The translations under genes were made by a program, and so were the position numbers. From Isoetes taiwanensis (Eukaryota > Streptophyta > Lycopodiopsida > Isoetales > Isoetaceae): a stretch of 64,000 nucleotides of DNA. Location of the stretch: contig JAJEKV010000038.1 in assembly GCA_021234155.1 (NCBI GenBank), positions 11,738,290 to 11,802,289 on the forward strand, read 5' to 3'. The notes under the pieces are model-generated. The model saw nothing but the letters and a program-made list of their open reading frames with translations, did not search any database and was not told the DNA's origin. Below are positions 11,880 through 21,821 of this stretch, in pieces. Every line of letters begins with the position of its first letter. Position 1 is the stretch's first letter.

Positions 11880-12757
11880 CTTAGCTAAGGAGCAAGAACA
11901 AAATGACGGAACCAAGAGATTTTCTCATCGTAATTTAGGATAGTTGACTCCCATTCCCAATTCTAAAGTGCTTATGTTTTCGACCAAATTACTTTGAAGG
12001 CCACTGATGAAAAGGAAGAACAAACCAAGCCAACGATGCACCTTAAATATGTGTCCACTTTATCAAAGCTACAAATGTGTAGCCACAATTTTGAAATCTA
12101 TCTAACATTCATGATTTCTTTTAGATGCTTTTCTTTGAGAAATAAGCTTGAAGCCATTAAAAATATCAATTCTATTTGTCATGCCAATCATAGTGCACCA
12201 TCAAATATAGAATTAGCTATTTTAATGTTGGCTATCTATGATTGGAGGAGATTAAGGGATAAGATGATGCTAATCTTTGTCTGATATATTACATGGAGCC
12301 ACGCACTGGACAGTGGGATGGCACCCTAATGCCATATCATGATAACAATGACAACCAAATTGCCTTCTAACTCATATAAAACAAAGAAAAATTTGACCTC
12401 AACCAGCAAAGAAATTCCTAGTCTCCTTGATTCAATTAGCATATAAAAATTCATCTTATCTTATTTTATCTAATAATATTCACTCAATCCATCTCTCCAA
12501 AGTTTTGCCCAAATGCCCAGAGGGTTATATTGGATCAAAATAGCATTATAGTAGACAACATGTCTCTCTACAATAAAGATTTGCAGATTAACTGCCTCAT
12601 AACTTGAATTTGGCCTCCAAAATTGAAAGTTGAAAACACCTCTTTGAAGCCAAAACTTCAATCTCCATGTTGCTAGCACCTTGACAACAATGTAAGTAGA
12701 TGTTTGTTGCATTAAGTTGGTAGATAAAATGCATTGCATAGAACGCATTCCCACCAA
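11880..12757. other. no gene seen
   Basis: AT-rich, with a 96-codon plus-strand frame and a 127-codon minus-strand frame. Neither has recognisable motifs. The minus frame runs into the LINE tail at 12758 and is probably accidental. Confidence 0.4.
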
Positions 12758-13283
12758 AGAATAGAATAGAATAGATTTTTTAATATCCACGAAGACCAAT
12801 AGGCCATGGGACCCATACAATGGGCTAGAACAATCCATAATGTCACCAAACATAATGGAAAGCTTGGAAAAAACCCAGATTAAACTATGACTTGGCCCTT
12901 AGGCCTGACAATCAAATCAGACTTTATGTACCATCACAAAACACAAGAAGAAATAGGAATAACAACATAAGGAAGAATGTGGCGACATAAAAACTATCTA
13001 TGGATCAGAAGGCCACTGATCTCTAATGATAGCCTGACCTCCTCTGTATACTGCCCCACTTCCGTCGCAGATGAGCTTCTCCTACCTGCCATAATTCCTC
13101 TTTCTGTCTGCCATGCCTCAGTATGGAAATACCATCTCTGAAATGGACTAGGAGGTGATGAGGATGGTCGGGCCATGTTGCTCCTACCCGATGTGCCAAA
13201 GTGATGCCATCTTCCTGTATATGCATAACCTCAGTTAAAACAAGGTGCTGCGCACGGAGGGTTGCCCTCCATGGCCGGAGGGT
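12758..13283 (-). mobile_element. half-LINE: ORF1 end joined to LINE 3' UTR
   Basis: Minus strand, 5' to 3': the 44-bp terminal repeat (13283-13240); a remnant of LINE-1-type ORF1 protein with the AHRVG motif and a partly frameshifted C-terminal domain (HPHHLLVHFRD, then NRKEEL-like QKEELWQ, about 13215-13010); then directly a LINE 3' UTR ending in tail motif atccacgaagaccaatagg and a pentamer tail (agaatagaatagaatag, 12758-12774). No endonuclease or reverse transcriptase sequence is present. It resembles the HAL1 type of ORF1-only derivative known in mammals. A second copy of similar build lies at 43805-44288. Confidence 0.65.
13240..13283 (-). repeat. 44-bp putative LINE 5'-end repeat, copy 2
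   Basis: One mismatch to 4829-4872, including the same ggagggttgccctcc hairpin. See the entry for copy 1. Confidence 0.55.
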
Positions 13284-13618
13284 GAAGTGGCTTAAGTCAT
13301 AGTTGAGGACAATAGAGTATTTGAATCAAAATTGCTGTTTCAAAACATTGACATTTTGTGAAGGTGATGGTATTAATACAATTCTCACTATTGCATCGTC
13401 CCATAGCATTATGTTGTTTCTAGTGTCCCATAGCATTAAGTTTGATCATAGTCACCATGCATGTTGGTTCAAAATGACGTTTAAAAAATAGAATAACAAA
13501 TAATGAAAAGGTAGCAAAAGCCATACCAACTCTTGTCCAAGAATTTTAATTTCTCTAAGAAAGATGCATTGTGGTCAATTCCTTCGGAGAAAATGAAATT
13601 ATTTCTTTATCATTTTTT

Positions 13619-13855
13619 TCACCACATCTGGAGCAATATGGTTAGCCTTACATCCATCCCAAGGTAGTGGTTTTGGTCAGGGAGATGCGGAAATAGTACT
13701 TCAGGATCCATTACGTGCTCAAGGTCTTTGGTTCGATCAATTGGGCCCTTCTTCATGCCGGCCGGAACAACATACATACATTGGGGCATAAGAATGTGCG
13801 GCACTTTTCCGGTGGCATCCAGTTTCCCGACCATTTCATTTAGGTTCCTGCACAT
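13619..13855 (-). other. unrecognised 78-codon ORF
   Basis: A minus-strand frame with protein-like composition ([39 protein letters not shown]). It sits immediately left of the plastid insert. I do not recognise it. It could be an exon or a transposon fragment. Confidence 0.25.
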
Positions 13856-13882
13856 CAGTAAGTTATCCTTCTAGATCAGGGT

Positions 13883-13954
13883 AGGGATATAACTCAGCGG
13901 TAGAGTGTCACCTTGACGTGGTGGAAGTCATCGGTTCGAGCCCGATTATCCCTA
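13883..13954 (+). tRNA. trnV-GAC: plastid-derived tRNA-Val(GAC), relocated copy
   Basis: 72 nt. The acceptor stem is agggata/tatccct, the D-arm has ctcagcggtagag, the anticodon loop has cttgacg with anticodon GAC, and the T-arm contains ggttcgagcc. The cloverleaf looks intact. In plastids this gene lies just upstream of rrn16, as here. No CCA is encoded. It sits in a nuclear insert, so expression from a plastid promoter is not expected, although internal A/B-box-like elements could in principle be read by RNA polymerase III. Confidence 0.9.
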
Positions 13955-14140
13955 AACCTATTCCAAGCCTTGCTTTCCCGTCATCCAAAAAGGCGGCCTT
14001 AGGGATGAGTATACTAAATAAAAGTGAGTGAGGTTAAGGCTGATACAAAGTGAATGAACACAAGTTATGTCTTGGTATGAAGAGGGTTGGGTTCCAAAGC
14101 TTTGTCCACGAAGAAGGAAGCTATAAGTAATAACTATGAA

Positions 14141-14144
14141 TCCC

Positions 14145-14184
<40 letters not shown>

Positions 14185-14191
14185 ATGCTTA
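14141..14191 (+). rRNA. rrn16: 5' fragment of plastid 16S rRNA
   Basis: It contains the highly conserved start agagtttgatcctggctcag followed by gatgaacgctggcggcatgc. It is truncated after 51 bases, so it is not a functional rRNA gene. It continues the trnV plastid order. Confidence 0.92.
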
Positions 14192-15026
14192 CAAAATCTT
14201 TTTATTAATTATTTCAATAAAAACTCCCCCAAAAAAAAAGGTAGAACCTAATCTTTTTCATAACATTTTTATTGCCTTGATCCCAAGTCGCTCGTGCATC
14301 TTGATAGGGCAACATATAGTTGTCTATATGAGAATACTGGTTTTAGAAGTAGTATACCAATTGTATCTAAGGGTTGTCCTTGTAAATTCAGCCAGTAAAC
14401 ATTCCTAAAAACAATTGTTTCCTTTCCAGTAATTGGAGTTGAAAAATTTGGGCATATGACAATTTAGTATATGTGGGGTTATTGCAAGATCGGTACAATG
14501 GATAGAGCACACATGCATAATTGGCATTATTTACACAATGCAAATGATTTTGCTATTAGGCTTTGCATTTTTCTTTTTTTTTTTTTTTTTTTTTTTTTTA
14601 GATGTCTTGTGTTTTCATAAAATCTTGCTACAATATTCCATTTGAGATTTTGCTACTTATTTGCAGTCTCCGATGTTGCTCTTCATATTTTTGCTATTTA
14701 TTTATATAATAGCATCCAAAAAAGAAGGCCTTTTGTAAATGCATTTGTGCTAAGTTATATTTGCTTATGCTTATGGTGAGAGTTGACAATGTCGCTAGTA
14801 TATTGGTTTAGCTTGCACCAATTTGGCATGTTCCTTAACTACAAACTGCATCATCCATAAGCATTGCAAGACCTCATAACCATGTCACCTTATGAGAAGC
14901 CAATGCACTTGTATGCTTTGGGTCTCCTGGTAGGCACCTTACAATTGACCTTTTTACAAAATAAGCCTTATAAAGAAAGATAATCTCAAATTCTACAGTG
15001 TTGGCAAAGACATCTGCCTGGGAAAG
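14192..15026. other. no gene; T26 run
   Basis: A run of 26 T at 14574-14599 could be the poly(A) tail of a minus-strand retroposon, but the sequence to its right shows no AATAAA or recognisable retroelement. The rest is AT-rich without coding motifs. Confidence 0.45.
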
Positions 15027-15239
15027 AACCCAATATATTACAATCCAGATGATGGCAAGCCACTCGTATAACTGTTGCATTGTTTCTCTGTGATATCCAA
15101 TTATCATATGCACATCAATATAACCAAACATTAGCATTTTATTTTAACATCATTTATCATTTGTGCAAACTTTATTAATACATCTAAAAAATCAGAGATA
15201 GCACATGAAGTCATAACCACAGCTCGCAGGCATATGCAT
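15027..15239. repeat. ~215-bp duplicated block, left copy
   Basis: About 95% identical to 15608-15826 in the same orientation. It carries the first part of the TLC exon (minus strand) plus flanking intron sequence. A small indel (atcatttatc versus atc) separates the copies. The distance between copies is about 580 bp. Confidence 0.9.
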
Positions 15240-15356
15240 ATAAAGCTTCATGTGGACAGGAGACTCACAAACACTGAGGAGAAGGCTTACAAATTTGCCT
15301 CGCAGATATTCATTAACTAAATACAATGTGCCAACATAGTAACAATGCCAAACTAC

Positions 15357-15696
15357 CTGTTATTCCATTCAACTTGGTCCTTCTCCGAAAGATTTTTGTA
15401 GGACTTCAAGTATTGTGAACTGAAACTTTTGATAACATCATAAACCTGCATAAGCAAAAAGAAGATTGTCTGCAAAAGCAATTACAATAATAAATGTTAA
15501 TACAGATGCGATCTTGCACTCACATATTTGCAAATGACAATTCCCAGAAATGTTGAACTGAACCAAAGATAGGGCTCTGCAAAACGGGAGTCTCCAAATA
15601 CTACAATAACCCAATATATTACAATCCAGATGATGGCAAGCCATTCGTATAACTGTTGCATTGTTTCTCTGTGATGTCCAATTATCATATGCACAT
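15357..15696 (-). pseudogene. TLC-domain membrane protein, two exons
   Basis: Exon A (about 15696-15524; first possible Met at 15688) encodes two hydrophobic helices around YEWLAIIWIVIYWVIVVFGD and LWFSSTFLGIVICKY, and ends at a GTGAGT donor. Exon B (15445-15357) has a CAG acceptor and GTAGTT donor and encodes SYKNLSEKDQVEWNNR. The joined frame (CKY then VYD) and the LSxKxxxEWNNR motif fit the N-terminal part of plant TLC (TRAM/LAG1/CLN8) proteins, which are multi-span membrane proteins linked to lipid metabolism. The later TLC helices are not found to the left, where a second partial copy of exon A (15137-15027) lies instead. So the locus is rearranged and probably dead. The exons themselves have no stops. 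Confidence 0.6.
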
Positions 15697-15826
15697 CTAT
15701 ATAACCAAACATTAGCATTTTATTTTAACATCATTTGTGCAAACTTTATTAATACATCTAAAAAATCAGAGATAGCACATGAAGTCATAACCACAGCTCG
15801 CAGGCATCTGCATATAAAGCTTCATG
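15608..15826. repeat. ~215-bp duplicated block, right copy
   Basis: Partner of 15027-15239. It includes the start of the better-preserved TLC exon A. Confidence 0.9.
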
Positions 15827-16271
15827 TAGCAAATTATGCAGAGCACTTCCTTTGACAACAAAATATGTCCATGCATTTGTAAGATTCCATAAGTACAATA
15901 TGAATCTGATTACTATATAAATATAGAAATAGACCATATATCATCATAAATGTAGCATAATTGAGGAACTTTTGTATGGAGCACATCCGCCTTCAGGAGC
16001 TATCATAGAAGCAAATTCTTCAAGATACAACCAAACATCATGTTAAGACCCGACACTATGATGAGACCTTGAAAATTTGCACTTTATTCTGCCCTTTGAT
16101 CTGTTATCTCTGCCTGGGATTGAAAAGAGGAGAAATATATTTCATCATCAATAGCTAATCTCTTTTGCCGGGGATTGGGTGTCTAGAGGTCCAACTAAGC
16201 CCCTGACAATCAGCTGTACTTGTAAATCTGAATCTATGACATGCTTATGAGATATCATATCTTTTCTCTGC

Positions 16272-16395
16272 AGTCTATAAAATGGGTAATGGGGGATCTG
16301 TCATGCTTGTTTGGTAAAGGATTAGCAGAATACACTTCTATATCACAGGCACTACATAAGGCTGCAGAACTTGCCTTGCAAATTACCACGCCAGG
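16272..16395 (-). pseudogene. CONSTANS-like B-box fragment
   Basis: A minus-strand stretch encodes ICKASSAALCSACDIEVYSA, then NPLPNKHDRSPITHF. This matches the second B-box of CONSTANS/CONSTANS-like zinc-finger transcription factors: Cys spacing, the CD pair, an SAN motif and the (K/R)HxR end. The usual VHSAN histidine is Tyr and the usual Asp before AA is Ser, so Zn binding is probably impaired. No first B-box and no CCT domain are visible nearby. It is a decayed fragment. Confidence 0.6.
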
Positions 16396-16554
16396 TTTTA
16401 GTTCACAAACTGCCCATATTCAGACCTTTTCATGCCCGGAGCTCAACTTATTTGCCTTGTGAATCTCCGCATCAAGACAATACTTTTATTTTCTGAGCAA
16501 CCTACACATAGGCCCATTCAAGTCTGGTTTGCGATTGTAGCCCACATACTGGGT

Positions 16555-17050
16555 TCATCCAAAAAAATGAGAGAAAAAATTTCTACCTGAGACTTCCTGC
16601 TGTGTGTACTGGGCCCCTTTATCAAGGAATTGAATAGTTGAATCATTAGTCATATTCTTCAAATCCAGAGCGATCCCTACTGACATTTTCAAATCTAGAG
16701 CGACGAATTGTTGTTGGAGCAGAGCCAGACTTTCCTGTAAAGCCAGCCATGGCCACTTCCTTGCAGAAGCCTGATCCAAAAATCAACAAAAAGCTCATCA
16801 GAAAATAGGGCTTCAGATGATTCTAATCCATTCCGGCATGACGGTTTCAATCCTTTCCTTGGAAAAAATGTAGATCCCTACTGACATTTACCTTCTAACA
16901 GCCTCCTTGCAATGGCCTATGGCTCCAGCAATCTTAAAATGGCCGATTTGAAGAAGGCGGCAAACAACGGGGCCATGCCTTCCTCCAGAAAGGGCTAAGG
17001 ACACGTTAAGGTTTTAGGAAGTAAAGAGCGCCAAAACAAAAAAACTCCAG
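16555..17050 (-). other. exon-like minus-strand pieces, unrecognised
   Basis: A 74-codon minus frame (16779-16555) contains SLALLQQQFVALDLKMS. A second short frame from about 16978 contains MAPLFAAFFKSAILRLLE and stops. Donor-like GTAGAA and GTAAAT sites follow both. There is no homology I can name. They lie upstream of the CONSTANS-like fragment in transcription order but match no part of that family. Confidence 0.2.
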
Positions 17051-17116
17051 GAAAAACCACCCCTTCCTCGCCGGAGTGAGGATTAAAGGAGTTCGACTGT
17101 TCACTGAAGGCTGGAT

Positions 17117-17248
17117 GACCTAGCATTTACAGGCAGCAGCCAGTTTTTAGCAGTCACCAGCATATGCTAGGCATATGCCGGCATATACTTGGATATGCCC
17201 ACATACCCACATAAACGAGGGTTTGCCCCCCTAGGGGCAACCCAAAAA
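17117..17248. repeat. 131-bp dispersed repeat, copy B
   Basis: Same-orientation partner of 10048-10178. The internal hairpin (gtttgccccc..ggggcaac) is retained. Confidence 0.65.
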
Positions 17249-18295
17249 TGCTCCGCCTCATCTATAGAAAGACAACCACTCGTACAAGAAAGAAACTTGG
17301 AGAACAATTATGAAACAAATGCAACAACACTCGTTATAAGCATTAACATTGACATTAAATAAATAGAATTGTTGCATCTATTTTTTTGTATATAGTGCCT
17401 ACAATCGACACTAGACATACACTTGAGAATCCATCTCCATTACCATAAGGACAATAAAGAGAATTGATCGGCAAACATACATAGCATAGACAATGAATAG
17501 CAATTGAATTCTCGATTGTGACTCTATAAACTGGAAGTCATAGGGCATGCATAAATCAATACCGAGATGTCAATATTATGTCTAGCATTTACAACCAAAT
17601 TGGCATCGTTGCTTCTCTACAACAGTTCAACAATTAATAACAGTTTCACAATCAAAATGCCAATGTAGCTTCATCCTAACAACCATTCAAATCTTAATCA
17701 AGCTGGGAGTAAATTTCATGTCAAATTACGTAGCCAGCCTTTTATTGATCCTTGAAGTTTCCAACAACCCTTTCTCATGTCATAATTAAGCAAAGTCATC
17801 CTTCTCTAAAATAAGTGTACCATGACTGTGATAACACAGCTGATTCAATGTGCCCTAGAATATTTTGCTTCCTCCCATTAAACCTTGAGATTATGTTTTT
17901 CCAAGACTGTCTTGATGTCAAGTTTGATGATTAAACTCCATTTGCTGATGCCCTTATAACAGCGAATGCTCCTTCCTAAGCATAATCAAGTGTCCCAAAT
18001 AAGATATTAATATTGATTCCTCCTTGCAAATAATAAATCGTTCAGTTGCATTATCATTTGAGGAAATATAGCTTTTTACATTCCATCTATCATGTTCAAA
18101 ATTGTAGGTGATTAATCTCTTAAGGGAGCGAGAAAATGAACCAAAGTATTATCAAATTTATCTTGAAAGTGGCCATCTAAGGTCACGGTGTCCCTTGTTC
18201 CGATTCTTAGCTCCTATCTTAAACGAAGATAATAATCTTGAGCTATCCACGTTCATACAACATGGAAAAAATCCTTGATGACAATTGTTTTTATC
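17249..18295. other. no gene seen
   Basis: AT-rich sequence. Nothing recognisable in either strand. Confidence 0.5.
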
Positions 18296-18300
18296 ATGTT

Positions 18301-18634
18301 TGTTAATTGTGAGTTCTTGCCATACACCCGTAGCAGCAGTCTATGATTGCCGGATGCTACAAAACTGCCATGCTCATGATCACAAAATAAGAATAAGAAA
18401 AACAAATATGTACAAAGAGTGAATGAAACATGCGCCAATGAGGCTCTCCAAACTTGAGATAAAACCTGAGTACATCTGAAGAGGCTCTGGTCTAATATAG
18501 TGTAGACCGCAAATCTGAGCCCTACATCTAGCTAAATCTAAGCCTTACACTTATGCTAACCTAAACATGCCAAGTGTCATCTGCCACCACTGACACCTAA
18601 CATGTGTACAATGTTAACCACTAGGTGGTTAACA
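18301..18634 (-). repeat. 3' LTR
   Basis: 334 bp, TGTTAATTG to GGTTAACA on the plus strand. It pairs with 21482-21816. Confidence 0.88.
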
Positions 18635-18706
18635 CTGCCTTCTCCTAAAAGTTTTTAGCACAAAAACATGTACAAACTTTTATAAGACAACGCCGGCAAT
18701 TATAAC

Positions 18707-19542
18707 ATGGTGCCAGAATCATATTGCTGCATTGTTGCCATGGGATTCTGGTCCACAGATTGAGGTAGTCGTATGGGGTTGCCATCAGGATATCCAGCCA
18801 GGGCGGTTTGTGTCTTCTGTGTATAAATTGATTTTGCATTCTGAAGTCCTGCCTCCATCTAATAAGTGGCATCTTCAGGTCCCTCAGCCACAATAGAAAA
18901 GTGTTTGGATATGGATATGGGATAAGCTGCTTCATCCCAAAGTAGTAGTTTTGTGGTGGCAAGTGATCCATAGATGCCTCAGAGTCAACAGGTTGGTCCA
19001 TAAAATGGATAATCGGATTTCAGAGCTCTGTCCTTTATGCCTGCAAAGGGTTGAGAGTATTGAGCATTGTTTTTTTTGCGGAGCGGCCGGCGAGGCATGG
19101 TCTTGGTTGTTGACCCTATTTGGCACGTCTCGATCTAGCCCGGCAAATTTTGCTTGCTATCTATCCCCGATGCTTGGCCCAAACTACGGAAAGCGAGCTT
19201 TTCATCGCATGTGGTCGGGCTTTTATGGTCAATCTGGAAGAGAAGGAGGTTGTTTATCTTTAAGGGCGTGAATCTGCGCAGATGAGATTGTTTTTCAGTG
19301 GGCACAAAATAAAATTGTTATGGCTTACAATTGTTCTTCTCTTGATCAAGAGAAGAAAGTACTGATCTGGTATACTTACCTTCAGATTCATTCTTTTGCA
19401 TAGGCAGGTGGTTGTGCTCAGTTGGATCGGTTTGTCCACTGGGGTTATAATCCTGTCTTTGCATTTTATGTTGCTTTAGTTCTTACTTGGTGAATAAAGC
19501 TTGTCGTCCTTCAAAAAAAAAAAAAAAAAAAAAATGGTGCCA
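18707..19542 (+). mobile_element. 5'-truncated poly(A) LINE nested in the LTR element
   Basis: The insertion spans 18716-19533 and is flanked by the perfect 9-bp duplication ATGGTGCCA (18707-18715 and 19534-19542). Its plus strand encodes the C-terminal zinc region of a plant LINE reverse transcriptase (zf-RVT type). Recognisable parts are DKLLHPKVVVLWWQVIHRCL with CPLC...HCFF, and upstream the WDSG and GRFVSSVYKL elements. One in-frame stop is visible. It ends with AATAAA (about 19493), then cttgtcgtccttc and 21 A. The same 3' end is present at 48.8 kb and 47.9 kb. The insertion is younger than its host LTR element. Confidence 0.88.
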
Positions 19543-21481
19543 AAAAAATTTAGGGGCAGAAATGATGGTAATGGTTGGGTTGTGTCGCCATAAAAAGATC
19601 TTCATAAATGCGTTGATGACGAAGAAGATTTGGAGGAATGTCGATTCAGAACGTGGATCATAGGAACTGGGGCAAGAAAAACATGAAGACCATCCCCTTA
19701 TATCATGGGTAGGTCCACTTAAACAAATAGTGCCCAAAAGTTCACTTAACAATAATTATTATTAGGGGCCTTCAAAAATGTAAGCACCATAAAAGCATCG
19801 CCCGTGATCAGCCATAAAAAGAGTGCACAAAATTTGGAAGAGCGTAACTGTAATTTTGCATGGCGTGGACTGTGAGCGATGAGCATGACCATTGGCTCTC
19901 TCTTCTTTTTTTTTTTTTTTTTTTTAAATGGGCACAGCGGCATGAGCATGGGAACAAGGAGCGCGAGGAGCATGGCGTGAGCATGAGAAGCGTGACATGA
20001 CCATGAGAAGCATGGCTTAGCGTGGCGTGAGCGTGGTCCGTGGAACAAAGCGTGGACCTGATAACAGCTGGTGAAGGAACTGATGGTGGGCCTAACCTGA
20101 CGGGCCCGTGGACGCCGTGAGCCATGGGCATGGCCATGAGGTGAGCCGTGAGGGTATAATCTGTTATAAATGAGGCATGTCACAAATATATCCCTGAAAT
20201 TATGGCGTGAGCCCTAAAAATATGCTTTGTTTGGCAGCCAGCTATGGCAATGCTTTATTCTTCTATTTCAAGAAGCAATGCTTCATCCTTCTATTTCAAG
20301 AACAAACCATGGCAACTGAGATACACAGAGGACAAAGACGATTCTTCGGCTATAGATAAGTATGGCTGGTTTATTCCTGTGCCTAGGATGCAGACAGGAG
20401 CCTCTGCTTGTTGAGCAAAATCTGCTTGCTAAATAGAATGTGAATAGATAGACATTTGTTGGATAAACGTGAATAGAGAAAATAGCTTGTAGAATCTGTG
20501 CGGGATAGAGAAAATATCAGACTCTGCTCAACAAAGATGTTCAAATTTAATCTTCTAGCCTTGATTGATGAAAAGATTTTGTTTGTTTGCAGATATGTAG
20601 ATCAAAGAGCTTAATAAATCCGACCCAAAACTTCATAGATGGCTTGCTTGAAGACTTCTCTGCAGCCTGTATATCGGCAAATGGGTGGGGGCTTTGAGAA
20701 ATGATGCTCACTTGAACTATTCTTGAATTTTGCTTTCTTGCAGGTGATGCAGATGAAAAAAGAACGATTATCCTCCATGGAAATTTGATACTTGAACTGA
20801 CTTATAGGGGGCTAGCCAAGCTGCTGGCCCTCGATTAATAAATAGCTCTGAAATAGAACAGCTCTGCATGGTTTGGAGCTTATTGGACAGGTGCTACAAA
20901 GGATCACCACACAGGCTTAAAGGGGGGTAGCTGATTGCTGGCCCTCTATAAATAATCTGAAGAAGAAATCTTCATAAAATCCTTGGGATACCTTGCTGAT
21001 GTGCTGCATGAGATCTCTAATTTTGTTTTTTTTTGCTGTGCAAAAGCACAATTTTTCTGATAAACCAACATAAAGCAGAAGAGAACAAAGAATCAATCAT
21101 GATTTTTCTGATAATATTTTCAACAGAGAGAAGACAGAAAAATGCAGTCAAATACTTGATTTTCCTGATATTTTTGCAAAGAGGAGTGCTGTCACCACTC
21201 CAGAAATTCTTGACTGTAAAACTATGCTTGCTGCATCATGAAAAACAGAGTTTTTGAAAACTATTTTCATAACAAGACTAATTGCCAACAAATTTATTGA
21301 CAAAGTGGCCTCCAGCCGGACCATTTCAACAACTGATTGGGCCAAATAAGGGAGTTAAAAGGGTTGAGAGTAATGTATTAGGAGTATTCAAGAATTGATG
21401 ATGATAAGAGCAGCAAGAACAACAGCAAAACAACAAGTCCAAAGAAAGTGATCACGAGCGAACCTGGTATAATGGCGCCAC
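19543..21481 (-). other. interior of the LTR element, low-complexity, no gag-pol
   Basis: 19860-20150 holds degenerate short repeats built on gtgagcatgag/gcgtgagc next to a run of about 20 T (19906-19925). The 145- and 109-codon minus frames here are His/Ala/Lys-rich products of that repeat. The rest (20200-21480) has no domain I can recognise. Confidence 0.6.
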
Positions 21482-21816
21482 TGTTGATTGTGAGTTCTTG
21501 GCATACACCCTGCAGCAGCGGTCTATGATTGTTGGATGCTACAAAGTTGCCATGATCATGATCACAAAATAAGAACAAGAAAAACAAACATGTACAAAGA
21601 GTGAATGAAACGTGCACCAATGAGACTCTCCAAACTTGAGATAAAACCTGAGTACATCTGAAGAGGTTCTGGTCTAATATAGTGTAGACCGCAAATCTGA
21701 GCCCTACATCTAGCTAAATCTAAGCCTTACACTTATGCTAACCTAAACATGCCAAGTGTCGTCTGCCACCACTGACACCTAACATGTGTACAATGTTAAC
21801 CACTAGGTGGTTAACA
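21482..21816 (-). repeat. 5' LTR
   Basis: 335 bp. Just inside it on the minus strand lies the candidate primer-binding site TGGCGCCATTATACC (21480-21466). Confidence 0.88.
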
Positions 21817-21821
21817 ATGTT

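Larger units (their letters stand above)
13883..14191 (+). other. nuclear insert of plastid DNA (trnV-GAC to rrn16 5' end)
   Basis: The segment keeps plastid gene order: a complete tRNA-Val(GAC) sequence, a spacer ending in the phrase gaaggaagctataagtaa found upstream of plastid rrn16, then the first 51 bases of 16S rRNA. It stops abruptly after ggcggcatgctta and continues into unrelated AT-rich sequence with no further 16S. The flanking sequence is not plastid. This is a nuclear plastid DNA (NUPT) fragment of about 310 bp. Confidence 0.9.
18296..21821 (-). mobile_element. complete non-autonomous LTR retrotransposon
   Basis: Two direct repeats (18301-18634 and 21482-21816, about 335 bp, roughly 95% identical) each begin TGTT and end AACA. 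They are flanked by the 5-bp target duplication ATGTT (18296-18300 and 21817-21821). On the minus strand the right copy is the 5' LTR: the sequence just inside it is GTGGCGCCATTATACC, a plausible primer-binding site. The purine stretch AGGAGAAGGCAG lies just before the left (3') LTR, as a polypurine tract should. The 2.85-kb interior has no gag, protease, integrase or RT motif, so it must rely on enzymes from elsewhere. About 0.8 kb of it is a later LINE insertion (18716-19533). Confidence 0.88.

Noticed and set aside
13883-13954. Functional nuclear tRNA-Val gene
   Set aside because: Sequence and neighbours are plastid-type, part of a truncated plastid insert; no evidence for nuclear expression.
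14574-14599. Retroposon poly(A) tail (minus strand)
   Set aside because: No AATAAA, element body or target duplication found next to it.
19746-20183. 145- and 109-codon minus frames with a Lys run
   Set aside because: Product of a T20 run and short gtgagcatg-type repeats inside the LTR element; no motif.
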